Source of the DNA: Onchidella celtica
Taxonomy: Eukaryota; Mollusca; Gastropoda; Systellommatophora; Onchidiidae
Length of the DNA stretch: 64,000 bases
Direction of reading: 5' to 3'
NCBI GenBank assembly: GCA_963931925.1
Contig: OZ007573.1
Span: forward strand, 37,914,796 to 37,978,795
Below are positions 1-11,581 of this stretch, piece by piece; the first letter of the stretch is position 1; every line of letters begins with the position of its first letter. The notes beneath the pieces are model-generated. The model made no database searches. It saw only the letters and a list, made by a program, of their open reading frames with translations, and was not told the DNA's origin. A program made the position numbers and the translations under genes.

Positions 1-539
1 ATCAAATAAAGACAACGACTAACAACAAAGTCAGTCATTTTCTCCTAGTTTTTCCCTGATGAAAAAAATACCGACAGACGCCCTTATGCAGCATGCCCTA
101 GGATTACCTCGGAATTCATTATTACATACATAGAATGGCTTTTCAAATAAGCAGATGGCCCCCCTTCTTATCATTTCACATGTAGACGACAACCAGCATC
201 AAAGTCGAAAGTTTTCCTTAGATTTTCCCCAGTTCAAACTTCGGACAGTCAGCACCATTACTTGATTATGACGAATAGTTACGAACAGTTGCATCGTAAT
301 AAATGTAATCGGACGATACCATTTTGTTATAAGAGCAGGAGTGACAGGACAGACAAACAAGTGAGGGTAGCATGAAAAAAGAAACAAAACAAAAGATAGC
401 CACAGCAACTGAATTAGTGAATAAACAAAACACAAGTAGCAGCGTTGCTATACACTAAAGTGGCCACCTGCAGGACCTGGGTTGCAAAATAGGGCCTCCA
501 TGAGGAAGGCCACTATATTGTCTTCCCACAGGACGAGGG
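1..539 (+). mobile_element. piggyBac-like MITE, right part (left end outside window)
   Basis: This stretch matches the right half of the complete element at 54,998-56,152 over most of its length, including the opening words, the CATGTAGACGACAACCAGCA block and the right terminus. The right end reads CCCACAGGACGAGGG and is followed immediately by TTAA at 540-543. The reverse complement of the terminus, CCCTCGTCCTGTGGG, matches the CCCTAGTCCTGCGGG end of the complete copy. No ORF looks real, so the element is non-autonomous. The piggyBac assignment rests on the TTAA target site and CCCT-type ends; no transposase is seen. Confidence 0.7.
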
Positions 540-543
540 TTAA

Positions 544-2940
544 GACCACACTATCTAGATCTGGATGGGGTTACTTTTCTAGACTTCTACAGGTATCGTC
601 CCAACCAAAACACAAACCTAGCACCAGTGACTTTATTGAAGTACTCTGTAAAACTAATCTCTACCCAATGCAAGGCAGATCTAACTTTTTGTTTGGTAAT
701 CCTCCCTCCTTTCTTTTTAAAATACTAGATTGTGAGATGTTGACCTACATTAATTCAGACAGGGGACCACATCTTCTTGGATTCTGCCAGCCTGCAGACC
801 TCGTTCACACCATTCAAAGGTTCTACATGTCAGGTAGATTATTTAGTGTCAAAAGTGGTTGAGGGGAACTAGATCTATATATATAAGCTTTTCAATATGT
901 ATTGATGGGATGAGAATCACCAATGTCTTGAAATGTTATAAGGGAACCACTGGCAGTTATATCTTATGGCTGAAAATAGGTAAGTACATCATTCTTTTCT
1001 AGTGCTTCAGCTGATCCTGAGTAAAGAATTGTGAATACATGCTCTCTTTGAAGTATCTGGAATTGTCTTTTGATTGTGTTAATTATTCTCTTTATATATT
1101 ATATATTACAATATGATTCAATTACAAAGTGTGCCATCACAAATATCTTGATTATTTTTGTCTAATCACAGCTGGGTTCTTCAACTCAAGCTGTATTGCT
1201 GCAGTGGGATCATAAATCAGATAAATATGCATGATATGTAATTATAAATGTGTATTTGCTGATGAAAGAACTGAGGAAGAAGACCCAGCCAATCATCCCT
1301 GTTCTAATTCCATTCATGTCTGGATCTGGAGCTTGAAGAATTCTACAACTTTTGTAATGGGGACTGAATGAAAAGCTCCACATTTATATGTCAGATTCAT
1401 TAGAAAGGTTTTTCAACAGCAATAGAGCAGAGTCTTTATAAACGATATTTGAAAGATTCACTGTCTTCCAAAAATTTCAAGTCTTCAAACAAAACAGTTT
1501 TCAATCAATTTTTTTTTGTCACAGCATTATATAAAATTTCCAGTTTTCTCTAATTTTATTATTATTCTATACATTGTGTCACAAAATAAAAGTATTATTT
1601 TTGAGCTGTAATCATTTACTCTGAATACAAAAGGGAATTTTGAGAACTCTGCTCAAAATTTCAAAGTTCTACATATTTTTATGTGTGTTCAAGTGCTCAC
1701 TGCTATTGCAAACTAATTGTTTTTGTGTTCATGACCTGAGCAAATGAATGTAATTTGAAATGTCATTAATAAAAGAGTCTTGGACTTCATACTTAATTTT
1801 TTTTCCTTCTTTGAATGAAACTGATGAGGTATGTGATTTTTGGCTTTAGAATAGTTATACAGAACATAGGTCACATGTCAGACAATCTTCCAATTCATGA
1901 ACAAAATTGCATGACGTTAAACTTCATCCAATGCCCTTTCCAAACAGTTTTATGAAAACAAGCTGACACTAGCATGCAATTTTTGAGACAACCTTCACTG
2001 AGTTTCAGAAAAGGTAAAAAGTGCATGAAGTGCAGGGAGTTAGAATGTAAAGAATGTTTGCCACAGCTTGAGAACAGGACTAGACATCTAGATAATTATA
2101 GCATGTTACAAGTTTTTCTCCAGCTACAAATTTCCATCTTTCCCATTGTGCTCGTCTTGGGATGCTGCTGTTGCCAATGATGGGAGAAAACTCATTTTTC
2201 AAGTTACCTCCACTGAGAGTATCACAAAATGATTCTGTTGTGTATATCACGATGCCATGGTACTTGTGTGAAGAGCTGGCAAACTGAATTTGTTTCCAAC
2301 GTTTACCCTTACTAGCTACTGCAAGAAAGGTGACGTAAGAGGGTAAAAAATGTAATCCAACATAGTAAGAAATTCAGAGATGCTCAGATACTGTTAAAGA
2401 TGGGGAAAGCCTTCCTTATAAAAGCATCGCATGCCAGGCTGCACCTTTTACTAAAATAGCCTATTCTGCACTTAATGGCCAATCTCTGAATTAAGTAAAA
2501 ATCCATCCCTTTAGACATACAGAGGATTAACTACCAGACCTGTGAGCCTCCCCAACCTGCTTCTCAAGATAAGTCCCTTCATTTTTGCACAAAAATCTGG
2601 CCATGAGACAACTTCAGAAGTCCTCCCAAAGATGGTATAATTGGGTGAAGACAGATGATTGAAACAATTCACAATTATTTGCGTGATGATATTCTATACG
2701 ATGCAACTCAATTGTAGAGAGAGGCTAATTCATAATTGGCTGCCATTATCGGCCAACATTATCAGCAGATACTACCAGGCTTTATCCACCAACAATATCG
2801 GCCCGGGGTTTATCCGCCTGTATTGGTGTTGACCAAATACAAAAAAAAACAACTGGATTTATTCCTCATTATTGAATCTTTGGCAAATTAAACAGATTGA
2901 TTCCTAATTTTTATTTATTTTAAAATTTTTTTGGAAAAGT
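544..2940. other. gene-free AT-rich DNA
   Basis: No supported gene. The short ORFs here are small, unrelated to known domains, and sit in AT-rich sequence without recognisable splice sites. The AGATCTAGA-type words seen near 555 and 870 recur throughout the window. Confidence 0.5.
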
Positions 2941-3025
2941 TCGGCTGCGAATCGAATCATGGTCACCCGCCATGGACACCCAACTGACAAGCAAAGATGC
3001 TAACCACTACACTAAAGCAGACCCT
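2941..3025 (-). repeat. tRNA-derived SINE head
   Basis: On the minus strand this contains a box-A-like TAGTGTAGTGG followed about 50 bases later by a box-B-like ATTCGATTC, the layout of a tRNA-type pol III promoter. The intervening sequence cannot form a normal tRNA anticodon arm. It is followed by an A/T-rich tail, so it is better read as a degenerate tRNA-derived SINE than as a functional tRNA gene. Confidence 0.5.
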
Positions 3026-4295
3026 GTATAATTGTGAAGGAATTTTTCCAAAATTAACATTACTAAACCAATTATCAGAAGATAGATCAGATATAAACAA
3101 TACATTCATAATTTCTAAATCGGGCCTATAAGATCTAACCTGACTGACCGGATTCCCGGCAAACATAACTCTGCATACTGCTGCAATGCTGCGACGACTT
3201 TAAAAGTGGCCAGTCCCATGACGAATAGATCAGCGATGGGGTGTGCACTGTGAATGTAAAAAAATGTAGTGAACATGAAGGCATTCACTAAAAAAGTGAT
3301 CTTCCTTGATTTCCAATAAACAGTACAAGTTTCTAGATTCTGGATGTAAATGTTCATGAAATCATTTTCAGCACACATGCCTCATATAGATCTAGATACT
3401 CACAGTCACACGGTCCTTAGGCAGTCCAAACTGCCCCACTAAGGGGGCAAAATCCTGTTTTGGCATAATTTTAGGCAAAGACTACAACTTCCAAGGCTAC
3501 TACAGTATACTACTGCTGTGTGTTTATGTAAAGTGGCATGCACCCTACATCAAACTCAAGTTCAATTCTTCCTCTGACAAATTATACTTCCTTTTGTATT
3601 GTTATTAGATCTAGTGTTCAGCTGTGTGTTTTTATAGTTTGAACTGGACATAGTCTTGCTGTTTTTATTTTGAGCTGCGCATACGGAATTGACCCCCTCA
3701 TAACAAAGGGTCGCAGAGCATCGCGCCGATGTAGCGCATGTGTTTGAAAATATCTAACGCAGAAAGCCAGATAAATAATGTTTCATTCAATGTATTTTTC
3801 ATCGTGTCTTGAGTTGAAATTCCTTTAAAAATCATTTGTCAAAAAGCTTGTTGGCCATGAAACTAGTGGAAACTTTGAAAGATCAGGATCAAAATTATAC
3901 AAATGAACCTCAGCCTTTGTATTATTATAAGGGTATAATGCTAAGAACCTATGAGACATGGGGCATGTTTCGCGCCGACTGTTTAGGTGTTTTTATAGAC
4001 CCACCCAATGCTTGATTTCGACACCTTTGTCCGACACTCAGTGCTAAGTCAGTGGCGACGCGGTTGACCTCCTTTTCAATTACAAAAAAACAAAAACATT
4101 ATTTTTGTCTCGTTTGTAAGAGTTCACAAACAACTGACATCAGATAAAGTTTGATGACTAAAAAGAAAGTAAAATGAGATGCTTGTACTTTCTAATTTGT
4201 ACCCTTCCAGTTCCTGAAAAACTGAGCGTAATAATTAATGTACACCCCCTTGACTTGGAAAATAAGAAAGAACAAAACATTTTTATTTTATGAGC
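3026..4295. other. gene-free DNA
   Basis: No coding signal is supported. The sequence is AT-rich with a few CpG-containing patches near 3,710-3,990 (GCGCCGA words). I see no TIR or TSD pair here. Confidence 0.4.
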
Positions 4296-4690
4296 GGTCA
4301 AAGTTGGATTAGTCTAGACCTATCGTGCAATTTGCAAAACGTACCAAATTCGAGGTGTTTTTTCGGGAGGAGTACCTTACTCGAGCGCCACTTTGACGTG
4401 AGGGTCTAGTCAGTTTGTATCATCGAGGCCGTAGGCCGATGTTCGTCTGGGCAATAGTCAGATTGACATATCAGGGAAAGCCCCCAGGGGTAGCTATGTA
4501 TCATCTCTTTTAGTTAGTTTCTGGTCTTTGGCGCTCGAGTACGGAACTCCTTCCGTTTTTTCACTTAACATTGAAAATGCCATAACTTTCAAAGCATTCC
4601 AGAATGATAAATTTGGTATCAAAATTCTTGGAAAAGCAAGCTCCATCAAATTTGACAATAACTGGTGAGATATGATAAAAAGAAAATAGA
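4296..4690 (+). repeat. dispersed repeat, also present inverted at 51,836-52,050
   Basis: The words CCATAACTTTCAAAG, TTGGTATCAAAATTCTT and AAAAGCAAGCTCCATC occur in the same order here and, inverted, at 51,865-51,985. Similarity extends outward through AATTTGCAAAA and AAATTCGAGG. The family is not identified. This copy is split by a 190-bp MITE that the other copy lacks. Confidence 0.75.
4365..4554. mobile_element. 190-bp MITE with 8-bp TSD
   Basis: The terminal inverted repeats begin GGGAGGAGTACCTTACTCGA (left) and GGAAGGAGTTCCGTACTCGA (right, reverse complement), and both continue GCGCCA. The element is bounded on each side by GTTTTTTC (4,357-4,364 and 4,555-4,562). The related repeat at 51.9 kb runs across the same point without the insert, so it serves as an empty site. 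An 8-bp TSD suits hAT-type mobilisation, but no transposase is present. Confidence 0.7.
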
Positions 4691-6586
4691 TCTATGTTTG
4701 GACTAGACTACCTACTGCCACTGACCACGTGCCATACTGTTCCACTCGGTTCGACTCTTCCCCAGGCTAGGCCTAATAGTAATACGAACGATGCAGCATA
4801 TTGTGCGTCACAATCACATGGAAGTTTAGCACACTCCAAAAGGAATAGGCTAGATCTAATCTAGATCTAGATCTAGATCTAGTACTATAAAGATGCACAT
4901 GATTGGCATGCCATGAAACTTCACATTTAATAATTAAATCTAGGAATAACCCAAGCAAGGAACTTTGTCAGGAAGCATTATTGGAATACGAAGGTAAGCG
5001 GTCGGCACGTCACAATGTTTGCAAACAGTATTGATAACCCCATGACCCCATAACAATATGGCGGATGACGTCGGCAGGCAGGCTCTCTACACCATTTCAC
5101 AGTTTCGCGCCATTGCCATCACTGGTCACTTGGTAACGATGGCGAGAACTGGATTGGCACAAGATTCGCATTCAATATTCAACCGTCGTGGTCTGTGCCT
5201 TTCAGAACGGGATCGCCGATGGCCCTGGTCAGTTTTTTTCGCAGATTGAGATCCATTCTTCACCATCATTCACGATCGCTAAAAGCATGCATAATTTGGA
5301 CACGCACACATCGTGCACGCACGCAGCCAGATGTGGTCCTGACCCCAGATAGGCTATCTTTAGGCTAATGTCAGATATCTCTGGTCCTGACAGCAGCCGA
5401 CTCCGTCCCAGCGTTGCCAGTGAGGATTTTCAAAAATCCGAAGAAACCGTTTTAAAAAATCTCAAGATGAGGTACAAAATCCCAAGATTTTTTTTTCAAC
5501 ACAAATATACATTTAACATTAACAATTTCATAATACTTTAAATTTAAACAAACAATGGCAGCGATCGGCTCGTGGGTGACTAAAAAAATCCTCATAAACA
5601 AGCAAACTCAAACTGACCCCTAGCCCATTAGGCTTTATTCACCATTTTATTTTAGTCGCAAACGGTTTACATGTTGTAAGAGGAAGGGCAATTTATGACT
5701 TTTCTAACAAAGAAGTAATAACAAATATGCAAAATATTATGCAAAAAATGTCAAGATCCCAAGGTACCCCCCAAAATCCCAACGACAGGCAACACTGCTC
5801 ACACCGTATCGTATCTAGCTTTCCGACAAATGCTCGATAATCCGTCAGAAGTGCGGAGCACGAAGCCAGGACTCGCGACACTGGAAAATTGCTGGTGCCG
5901 CCCAGCCTTTAATGCTCCAAGTCCAAGCCTCTTTGTCTCTTTAGAGCTAGGTATAATATCTTTACCACGTGTTTGCTGATTTGAGAGGTGTGGAAGGTAC
6001 ATTGTATTGTGCACATATCGTGCATGCAGTCCTGACAGCTACAGACAGTAACTGAAAGTCTCCGGGCGATGCTTTGACGAAATTTTATAAACAGAAAAAC
6101 TATGGGCTCGCAGCGAGGCTATACTATAAGTTAAAATTTGGCAAGAAGAAAAAGTTGTATGTAGCAAAGCCTCGCGTAAGAAATAATACTCAAACGATAC
6201 ATTGAAACGCAACTAAAAGAAGACAGAAAATGGCCGATATTTCGGCAACAACCTTCTTCAACGACTGTTCGATTTCCCTTTTTTTTTTCTTTTGTTGTGT
6301 CTTATCTTTTTTTTTCCAATCGATGCTTTGTAGTGCTGGGCATGGTGCCAGGAATCGAGACACTGAAAATATGCCGATTCCTATTCCAAGTCCGGCGCGG
6401 GTTTTGCTCTCTGCGTGTGGCTGTGAAAGTGCATGTATCCGTTGAAGAGCATCCTATGTGCAGGCGTGCGGGTCCGCAGTGCGCGCGAGCACGACCCGCC
6501 TCCGCGCCGTGTGAATGGGTCCATTTAAAACCTCAGCCTTAAGTCGGCGCGGGCCGGCTCATTTTAATGTGAGCTCGGGAAGCACC
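4691..6586. other. gene-free DNA with GC-rich patches
   Basis: No supported gene. ATGGCGGATGACGTC at about 5,059 resembles a YY1/CRE-type promoter motif next to a short ORF, but nothing confirms a transcript. About 80 bp around 5,927-6,012 resembles 31,583-31,652 on the same strand. The 6,450-6,590 stretch is CpG-rich and directly borders the P-like element. Confidence 0.4.
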
Positions 6587-6593
6587 GTGTGAA

Positions 6594-6624
6594 CGTGGCC
6601 TTCGTAACTACATGGCCAAACACA
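6594..6624 (+). repeat. left 31-bp TIR of the P-like element
   Basis: Exact inverted match to 24,351-24,381. It is preceded by the 7-bp TSD GTGTGAA. A palindromic TGACGTCA lies just inside at 6,644-6,651. Confidence 0.85.
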
Positions 6625-6996
6625 ATGCCGATATGCAGGTAAGTGACGTCACGGGATGCGGCGGTACCGTCTCAAGGCTGCGCTCTCTAGGCCAAGGCTA
6701 CAGGAAACAAAGTTTGAATACCGGCACTATAACAATGCTTGTGTGTTGACTGCTGTTTCTTGTCTTTGTGTGGATTTATTAGACTTATTGTTATTCTCAG
6801 GATTGGATATTTGTTGTGTCGGTCTCACGTCTTCTCACGTCTTGGAGACCGCACACACAGTGACACTGGCATATTTATGTGGTCAGTACCCTCCTAACAG
6901 TTAACCTTGTCTTTGTCTCCTCTCCACCTGTCCTAGGGTCGTTGTACATCGTGAGAAAGCAAGTTCGTTGTCCGTCTTTGTTCTTGTTTGACTATA
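6625..6996. other. left subterminal region of the P-like element
   Basis: No gene. It contains CAGGTAAGT at about 6,635 (splice-donor consensus) and TGACGTCA. It ends at the TATA duplication where the 4.3-kb transposon was inserted. Confidence 0.4.
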
Positions 6997-7034
6997 TCGA
7001 GGGCCGCCAAGTAAACTATGGTAACTCATGTTTT
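6997..7034 (+). repeat. left TIR of the 4.3-kb transposon
   Basis: Matches the reverse complement of 11,294-11,331 at 37 of 38 positions. It contains AAACTATGGTAACTC, the motif repeated in the subterminal regions. Confidence 0.85.
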
Positions 7035-7192
7035 GCAAATTTTACAGGAGACACAAAAAACTGCATAGTTCGTTCAGTTTTATATGTATGTGCTTGATAT
7101 TCGCAAGTAAAGGTATATATGCCATGGCAAATTGGTATATGTCTTTATTTTACATGATTATTTGATAATATTTTAGTTATTGGAGTTACCAT

Positions 7193-7346
7193 ATTTTGCC
7201 ACTGAAAATTACACATGTAAAGTATTGTATCTCGAGTTACAACAATTTTATGGGTGCTGGCACCACACAAAAACTATGGTATGTCTGAGTTACAATAGTT
7301 TACACGCGGAACAGAATTGAAATTTGGGAACTTACAATAGTTTGCC
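7193..7346. repeat. left subterminal motif cluster
   Basis: Variants of GAGTTAC(A/C)ATAGTTT occur about every 15-60 bp, for example GAGTTACCATATTTT, GAGTTACAATAGTTTAC and CTTACAATAGTTTG, in both orientations. This is the pattern expected of transposase-binding sites, by analogy with other TIR transposons. Confidence 0.6.
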
Positions 7347-8628
7347 TCACCTCAAGTAGCAGGCTTACATTGTATACTAAAATACACTAATTGTTATCTA
7401 TATTTTTATGCATGGATTGGATCTTTGAGACTGCGATAACAGTACATAGCAGCGACTACATTTAGAGCAAAATTCATTGGTGAACTTAAAGCATGACATT
7501 CAAATACATAGTCTATAAATCATGAAGAAGTCAGCTTAATTTTGCACGTAACACAACTTGATATTTTTATTCATCGGGCTCTCTTGCTGTACATTTTGAG
7601 AAACAGAGGAACATGTTGCAAAGCAAACATTAGGCAGGCACACACAAAAAAAGTAAAGTATTGAAATAAATAATTTATGAATATTTGCAGACTTAGAAGG
7701 AAGAACTGTGACACACGACGTTGCTATGACCACAGAGAAATGTCCCATTTTCATGTTTAAAGGATTTGCAGGCGGTAAAACGGCTGATTATACCATTTCA
7801 TCAATAACAGCAGCAGCGAGTGGCTGTGTTGGACTTTGAAAAATGCCAGAGGACTCTCCTGAAAATGAGTATTTGATTCCAAGCTCCAGAGTCCAAGTAC
7901 AACCTTTATACTACATTGTATAGTGATGAAATTATTGATTTCCTTCATACAAATGCACTCACGCACACAGTAAAAAATATGCATTAAATGCACATGAGAT
8001 GAGTGTTTACAAGTAAATGTGGAAGTATGTGATGCAATATCTTTTCAGATAAAAAAAACTGCCACAAACATGCGGCACTTGAGTAAAATTGTGAGACAGT
8101 TGAACGATCAAGCTGCTTGTAATGTCTGGCAATTATAGCATCTTAATCTTCAATAGATTGAAGAATTGGTGATGTATTGTGGGAATAATATGGGCTTTAC
8201 AAAGGGACTGCAAGTCAGTGTACTTGTCTTTATCAATTCCTGGACCTATCCTATGATTGAGGACATTGAGCTTGAATTTCATGGAAAGAAAAACTCTGTT
8301 GTATTTTTCTTATTCTCTGAATTAAATTGAGCTGGTGGTATTGTCCATCATAATCATATAAAATTTGAAAAACATTGGGATTGTCTTTTGTCATTTCATA
8401 GATTTTATATTTAACCAATGTGCTTTTTGTCTATCCATGTCAAAGTCAAAATTTTTCAAATGCCCAGCAATTTGCTTAAAATCAAAGCAGCACTGCTCAT
8501 CAAGTTGCCTAACAATATGTCTCGGCTTAGTGTGTTTAGCTGCACTGATAATGCCTGCCCACTGTGGAGTAGTGTAGATATCTTAGTGTTTACTGACACA
8601 TTCTATAGTGGCATGGACATTCAGGTTT

Positions 8629-9820
8629 TCATTTTTGCTGTGACCTTTGATGAGAAAAATTATCGTGCTCTATTTCTGAAAAGCCAAATTTATTCAATGC
8701 ATGCCACAGCATGGTGAGGAAATATTTGTTGCGATTCTGAACGCCGCATGAGTCTACATACAATGTTATAAACTCAACGCCCCTTCCATGTGCAGACCTA
8801 AGGTAGTCAAATACACAGGATCCTATCTCATTGGAACCCCTTGCAGCTATACCTTCATGCCAGACCTTGCCCTCTTCCAAGGTCATACAATGATAAATTA
8901 AAAGTGTTCAATTTTCTTTTGTAGAACAATACTGAAACATTTGAATGAGGGGTCATCAAGACTTCTTGTAAGTCAAAACAGACTGAACTTCTCTTTCTGT
9001 TGGTACGACTGTCTTCTTTGTCTCTTGCCTTTTTCTCCTGCACTCTAACCTTGTTGCGGTGGTGGTCGTTGTACTTTTGCCTTTGCTTTTCCTTTTCTTC
9101 GGGAGAGAGATTTTCAAAGGATACACAAAAATCGCATCTATCCTTGCTAGGGTTGTGAAAACCAAGATTAAACTCAGTTCGAAACAACTCACAATAGATT
9201 GTGGAAGAGGCGATGTTAGTTGTCATTTCTTGCCTCCTTTGCTCTCGGTCAAGTCTGTACATGGTGGCCAAGTTTAGGGAGGCACCAAGGTACCGCCGTT
9301 CACTGTCCTCCAGGCAGTAGTGACTTTCCACTGTTGGAAAGGACCTGGTGTGTTCTCTGATTCTTTCCTTCTCCTTCTTCATTGGCTCTGTAAGTTTGTT
9401 ATGCAAAAAGAAGGTTTTACACACAGGAAATTTTTACACCTATGTTTAAGTAATACTGCAGGCTTCTCTTTCTCTTAAATGTGTCAATGCCTGTTACCTT
9501 GTCTTTGGCATGTACGTTGTGGCAAGCCGATCCATACCCCCCCCCCCCGTCATTGTTTCCCTACGGACAAATTCGCCTTTTCTGGTTGTATACTCTTCCC
9601 CTAAGTTTAGGCTCTTCTTTCTCTTAGCATCCTTCCAGTTGTTTTCGTTTCGTCTTCTCTTCCTACCTCTCATTTTCCAGAAAGACGCAGAAGAAGCCAC
9701 AGTGCTGATACTGTCTTCTGTTGTCATGTTGCTGCAGTCCAGTACTCCGGCCTCTGAAGCTGTAGACGTATGGATGAGCTGCTCAGGGGAATCTTGATTT
9801 CCCGCTGAGCGCTCTTCCAT
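8629..9820 (-). pseudogene. DUF7869-type transposase-like protein, frameshifted
   Basis: Read on the minus strand. The N-terminal part (9,820-9,494) carries a basic RKRRRNENNWKD motif and ends at a GT donor-like site. After a short gap, VCKTFFLHN and SFPTVESHYC follow, then FNLGFHNPSKDRCDFC, FKRKLNTFNLSLYDL-type residues (actual FYKRKLNTFNLSLYDL) and, after a frameshift near 8,875, GSNEIGSCVFDYL and YVDSCGVQNRN. Another frameshift near 8,650 leads to a GHS-containing segment reaching about 8,350. This order matches a family of large, mostly uncharacterised proteins multiplied in invertebrate and fish genomes that I associate with domain DUF7869; the acidic positions suggest an RNase H-fold DDE enzyme. 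At least two frameshifts make this copy non-functional. The family name is from memory of motif order. Confidence 0.65.
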
Positions 9821-9918
9821 GTTGAACGTTGATGCAAACGATCAATGATCGTACTGTGGATCACAATCAGATCCACCAGCAATAAGCTGCATGGCATATA
9901 CAGACACTTGCATGTACT

Positions 9919-10140
9919 TTACGGGTGAGGTGGATTCAGACTGTATCTCTTTCTCTGGTGTGCTCTCTCTCTACCTTTTGGCATCCACTCTTCTTCGGAT
10001 GGCTGCTCTACTTGTGGAACATAGTCTGGGTCTTTGTTAGGGTCCCAGTTATTGAGATCTGAGCTACTGTCACCGATACTGGTTTGGACAGACACCCTTC
10101 GTTTTTCCTCCTCACAGAGGTTTTCCTTTAGATCTCCACG
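9919..10140 (-). pseudogene. acidic linker remnant of the transposon protein
   Basis: A 74-codon open stretch without its own convincing start encodes an acidic segment with DPNKDPDYVPQ and EQPSEEEW, then a basic tail before a stop. Acidic segments of this kind precede the basic RKRRRN region in relatives of the downstream transposase-like protein. Its position between the peptidase-like ORF and the transposase part suggests all three were once one protein or spliced transcript. Confidence 0.45.
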
Positions 10141-10160
10141 ACAGGTAAGTCATCAGAATC

Positions 10161-10745
10161 CTACTGCGAAGAAACCCTCTGGTTCCAGCCTTTGCTCAGC
10201 TTCCTGATTGAAGCCAGCGGTAAATCCGAGTCTGATGGCTCATCAGACCTAGAAGGCACGGTCGGCTTGAGATTGTGGTACACTGGTTCTGTGGCTTGGG
10301 CTAGAACATGCACTTGTGTAAGCTCAAAGGGGATTGATGAAAGTCCCAATGATGTTGCCAGAGAGAGGAGATACTCCTTCACTTCCGCTGCTGAACTGTG
10401 AGATGTTCTAACTGCGGCTCCATGTGGGCAGGCCATACCAGCCAGGTTTCTGCTATGGGGGTCAAAGATGTGGTAGACATTGTCATCCTTGATGATTGCA
10501 GATGAAAATGCAGGTGTGTCCGAACCAATTACCAGGATTGCGTGCTTGTCCATGCTTGAAATTGCAGGTTGGAGACTGAAGTATGGTGGAGTATCATCCT
10601 TGGTTTCCAAAAGCCCAGTATATGAATCCATGATCTGTAGATCAACCTGACAGCCACATGCTTCACACTGATTAGGAATAGATCTGATGAGTGGATACTG
10701 TTCATTGAAATGTCCAAACAGTGATGAGTGTAGGTTTATCACCAT
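10161..10745 (-). CDS. cysteine-peptidase-like ORF of the 4.3-kb transposon
   Basis: 194 residues from ATG to stop. The recognisable part is YHIFDPHSR (D95, H97) followed by GMACPHGAAV, then SSAAEVKEYL. This Asp-Pro/Ser-His-Ser-Arg arrangement is typical of the catalytic Asp/His region of a cysteine-peptidase family found in many mobile-element proteins of fish and molluscs and related to viral tegument deubiquitinase-type domains. No N-terminal catalytic Cys/Gln block is visible, so the domain looks truncated. It lies upstream of, and on the same strand as, the transposase remnants, inside the TIR pair. The stop at 10,161 is followed in other frames by the acidic linker, suggesting a broken longer ORF. 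It could also be a degenerate relic. Confidence 0.5.
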   Translation of the reverse strand: MVINLHSSLFGHFNEQYPLIRSIPNQCEACGCQVDLQIMDSYTGLLETKDDTPPYFSLQPAISSMDKHAILVIGSDTPAFSSAIIKDDNVYHIFDPHSRNLAGMACPHGAAVRTSHSSAAEVKEYLLSLATSLGLSSIPFELTQVHVLAQATEPVYHNLKPTVPSRSDEPSDSDLPLASIRKLSKGWNQRVSSQ

Positions 10746-11063
10746 GGAATAGTATCTGGTCTAGATCATGCGTATTCCATGTTGTGGTGAGTTTGTTTTC
10801 AGGTTAATATTGGGTGGTCCCGGGCAACTTCATTAACTGGTCGGGATCTTCTCACTATTCCCATGCACGGCCTTTGTCGGTGTCAGGCCATTATGTATGG
10901 TGCCCTTTACGCCCGGACTGGGTACCTTACAAAGCCTAGTTTTAAGTAGGCCTTATAGAATTACAACGTGAGCAATTTCATACTCAAGACATTCACATGT
11001 ACATTTACTTGAAAAAATATTGTATCTGGGTGGGCCATGAAAGAAGCTGGCGGTTTTCACACC

Positions 11064-11155
11064 TGTAAACTATTGTAAGTCCGACTTACAACACCTCATT
11101 TCTCCAGTTCTGTCGCGTATACTATGGTATCTTGACTTACAATAGTATACGCGAC
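11064..11155. repeat. right subterminal motif cluster with a palindrome
   Basis: AAACTATTGTAAGTCC, GACTTACAACACCTC and a 44-bp near-palindrome (about 11,112-11,155, arms GTCGCGTATACTAT and ATAGTATACGCGAC) repeat the motif of the TIR and the left cluster. These are probable transposase-binding sites by inference. Confidence 0.6.
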
Positions 11156-11293
11156 AAATAACCACTACTTTTAGATACAATATTTTAAAATTATGGGATA
11201 TCTCTCTTAATTTTACGAATGTAGCTGCGAAAATTTTATGGAAGGTGTATAGTGGGAAATGCATTCTTCATGCCAAAAATGTCAATTTCGGAA

Positions 11294-11331
11294 AAAACAC
11301 GAGTTACCATAGTTTACTTGGCGGCCCTCGA
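11294..11331 (-). repeat. right TIR of the 4.3-kb transposon
   Basis: Inverted 37/38 match to 6,997-7,034, followed by TATA. Confidence 0.85.
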
Positions 11332-11581
11332 TATATAAATGTAGGATGCCTGGGAGTCGGTGTAGTAGACGTGTACCTGTGCTATGCCTATCTGTACAGT
11401 GTTCATTTATATGTGAAATTATTTCTGTGTATAACGTATACCTATACAGTGACAGTAACTTTCATATCCGTATATAGACTTATGTGTGTCGATTAAATGT
11501 CAACTCTGTATACCATACAGAAGGACTTACGTTATTCTGTAATATTCTAAAAACCCCACGCACGACACCACAATATTCAAT

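Larger units (their letters stand above)
6997..11331 (-). mobile_element. 4.3-kb DNA transposon: 38-bp TIRs, TATA TSD, DUF7869-like transposase
   Basis: The two ends are inverted repeats of 38 bp with one mismatch, beginning TCGAGGGCCGCCAAGTAAAC. Each is bounded by TATA (6,993-6,996 and 11,332-11,335), taken here as a 4-bp duplication; TA is also possible because the word is palindromic. The motif AACTATNGTAA recurs near both ends. Minus-strand coding remnants run from 10,745 to about 8,350: a cysteine-peptidase-like part, an acidic linker, a basic region and a transposase-like body. The superfamily cannot be named from sequence alone. The coding remnants have frameshifts, so this copy is not autonomous. 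Confidence 0.8.

Noticed and set aside
2941..3025. Functional tRNA gene
   Set aside because: Box A and B are present, but no cloverleaf with a normal anticodon arm can be drawn.
5058..5249. ATG-initiated ORF beside ATGGCGGATGACGTC
   Set aside because: The motif may be regulatory, but 63 residues without homology or splice support is not enough for a gene call.
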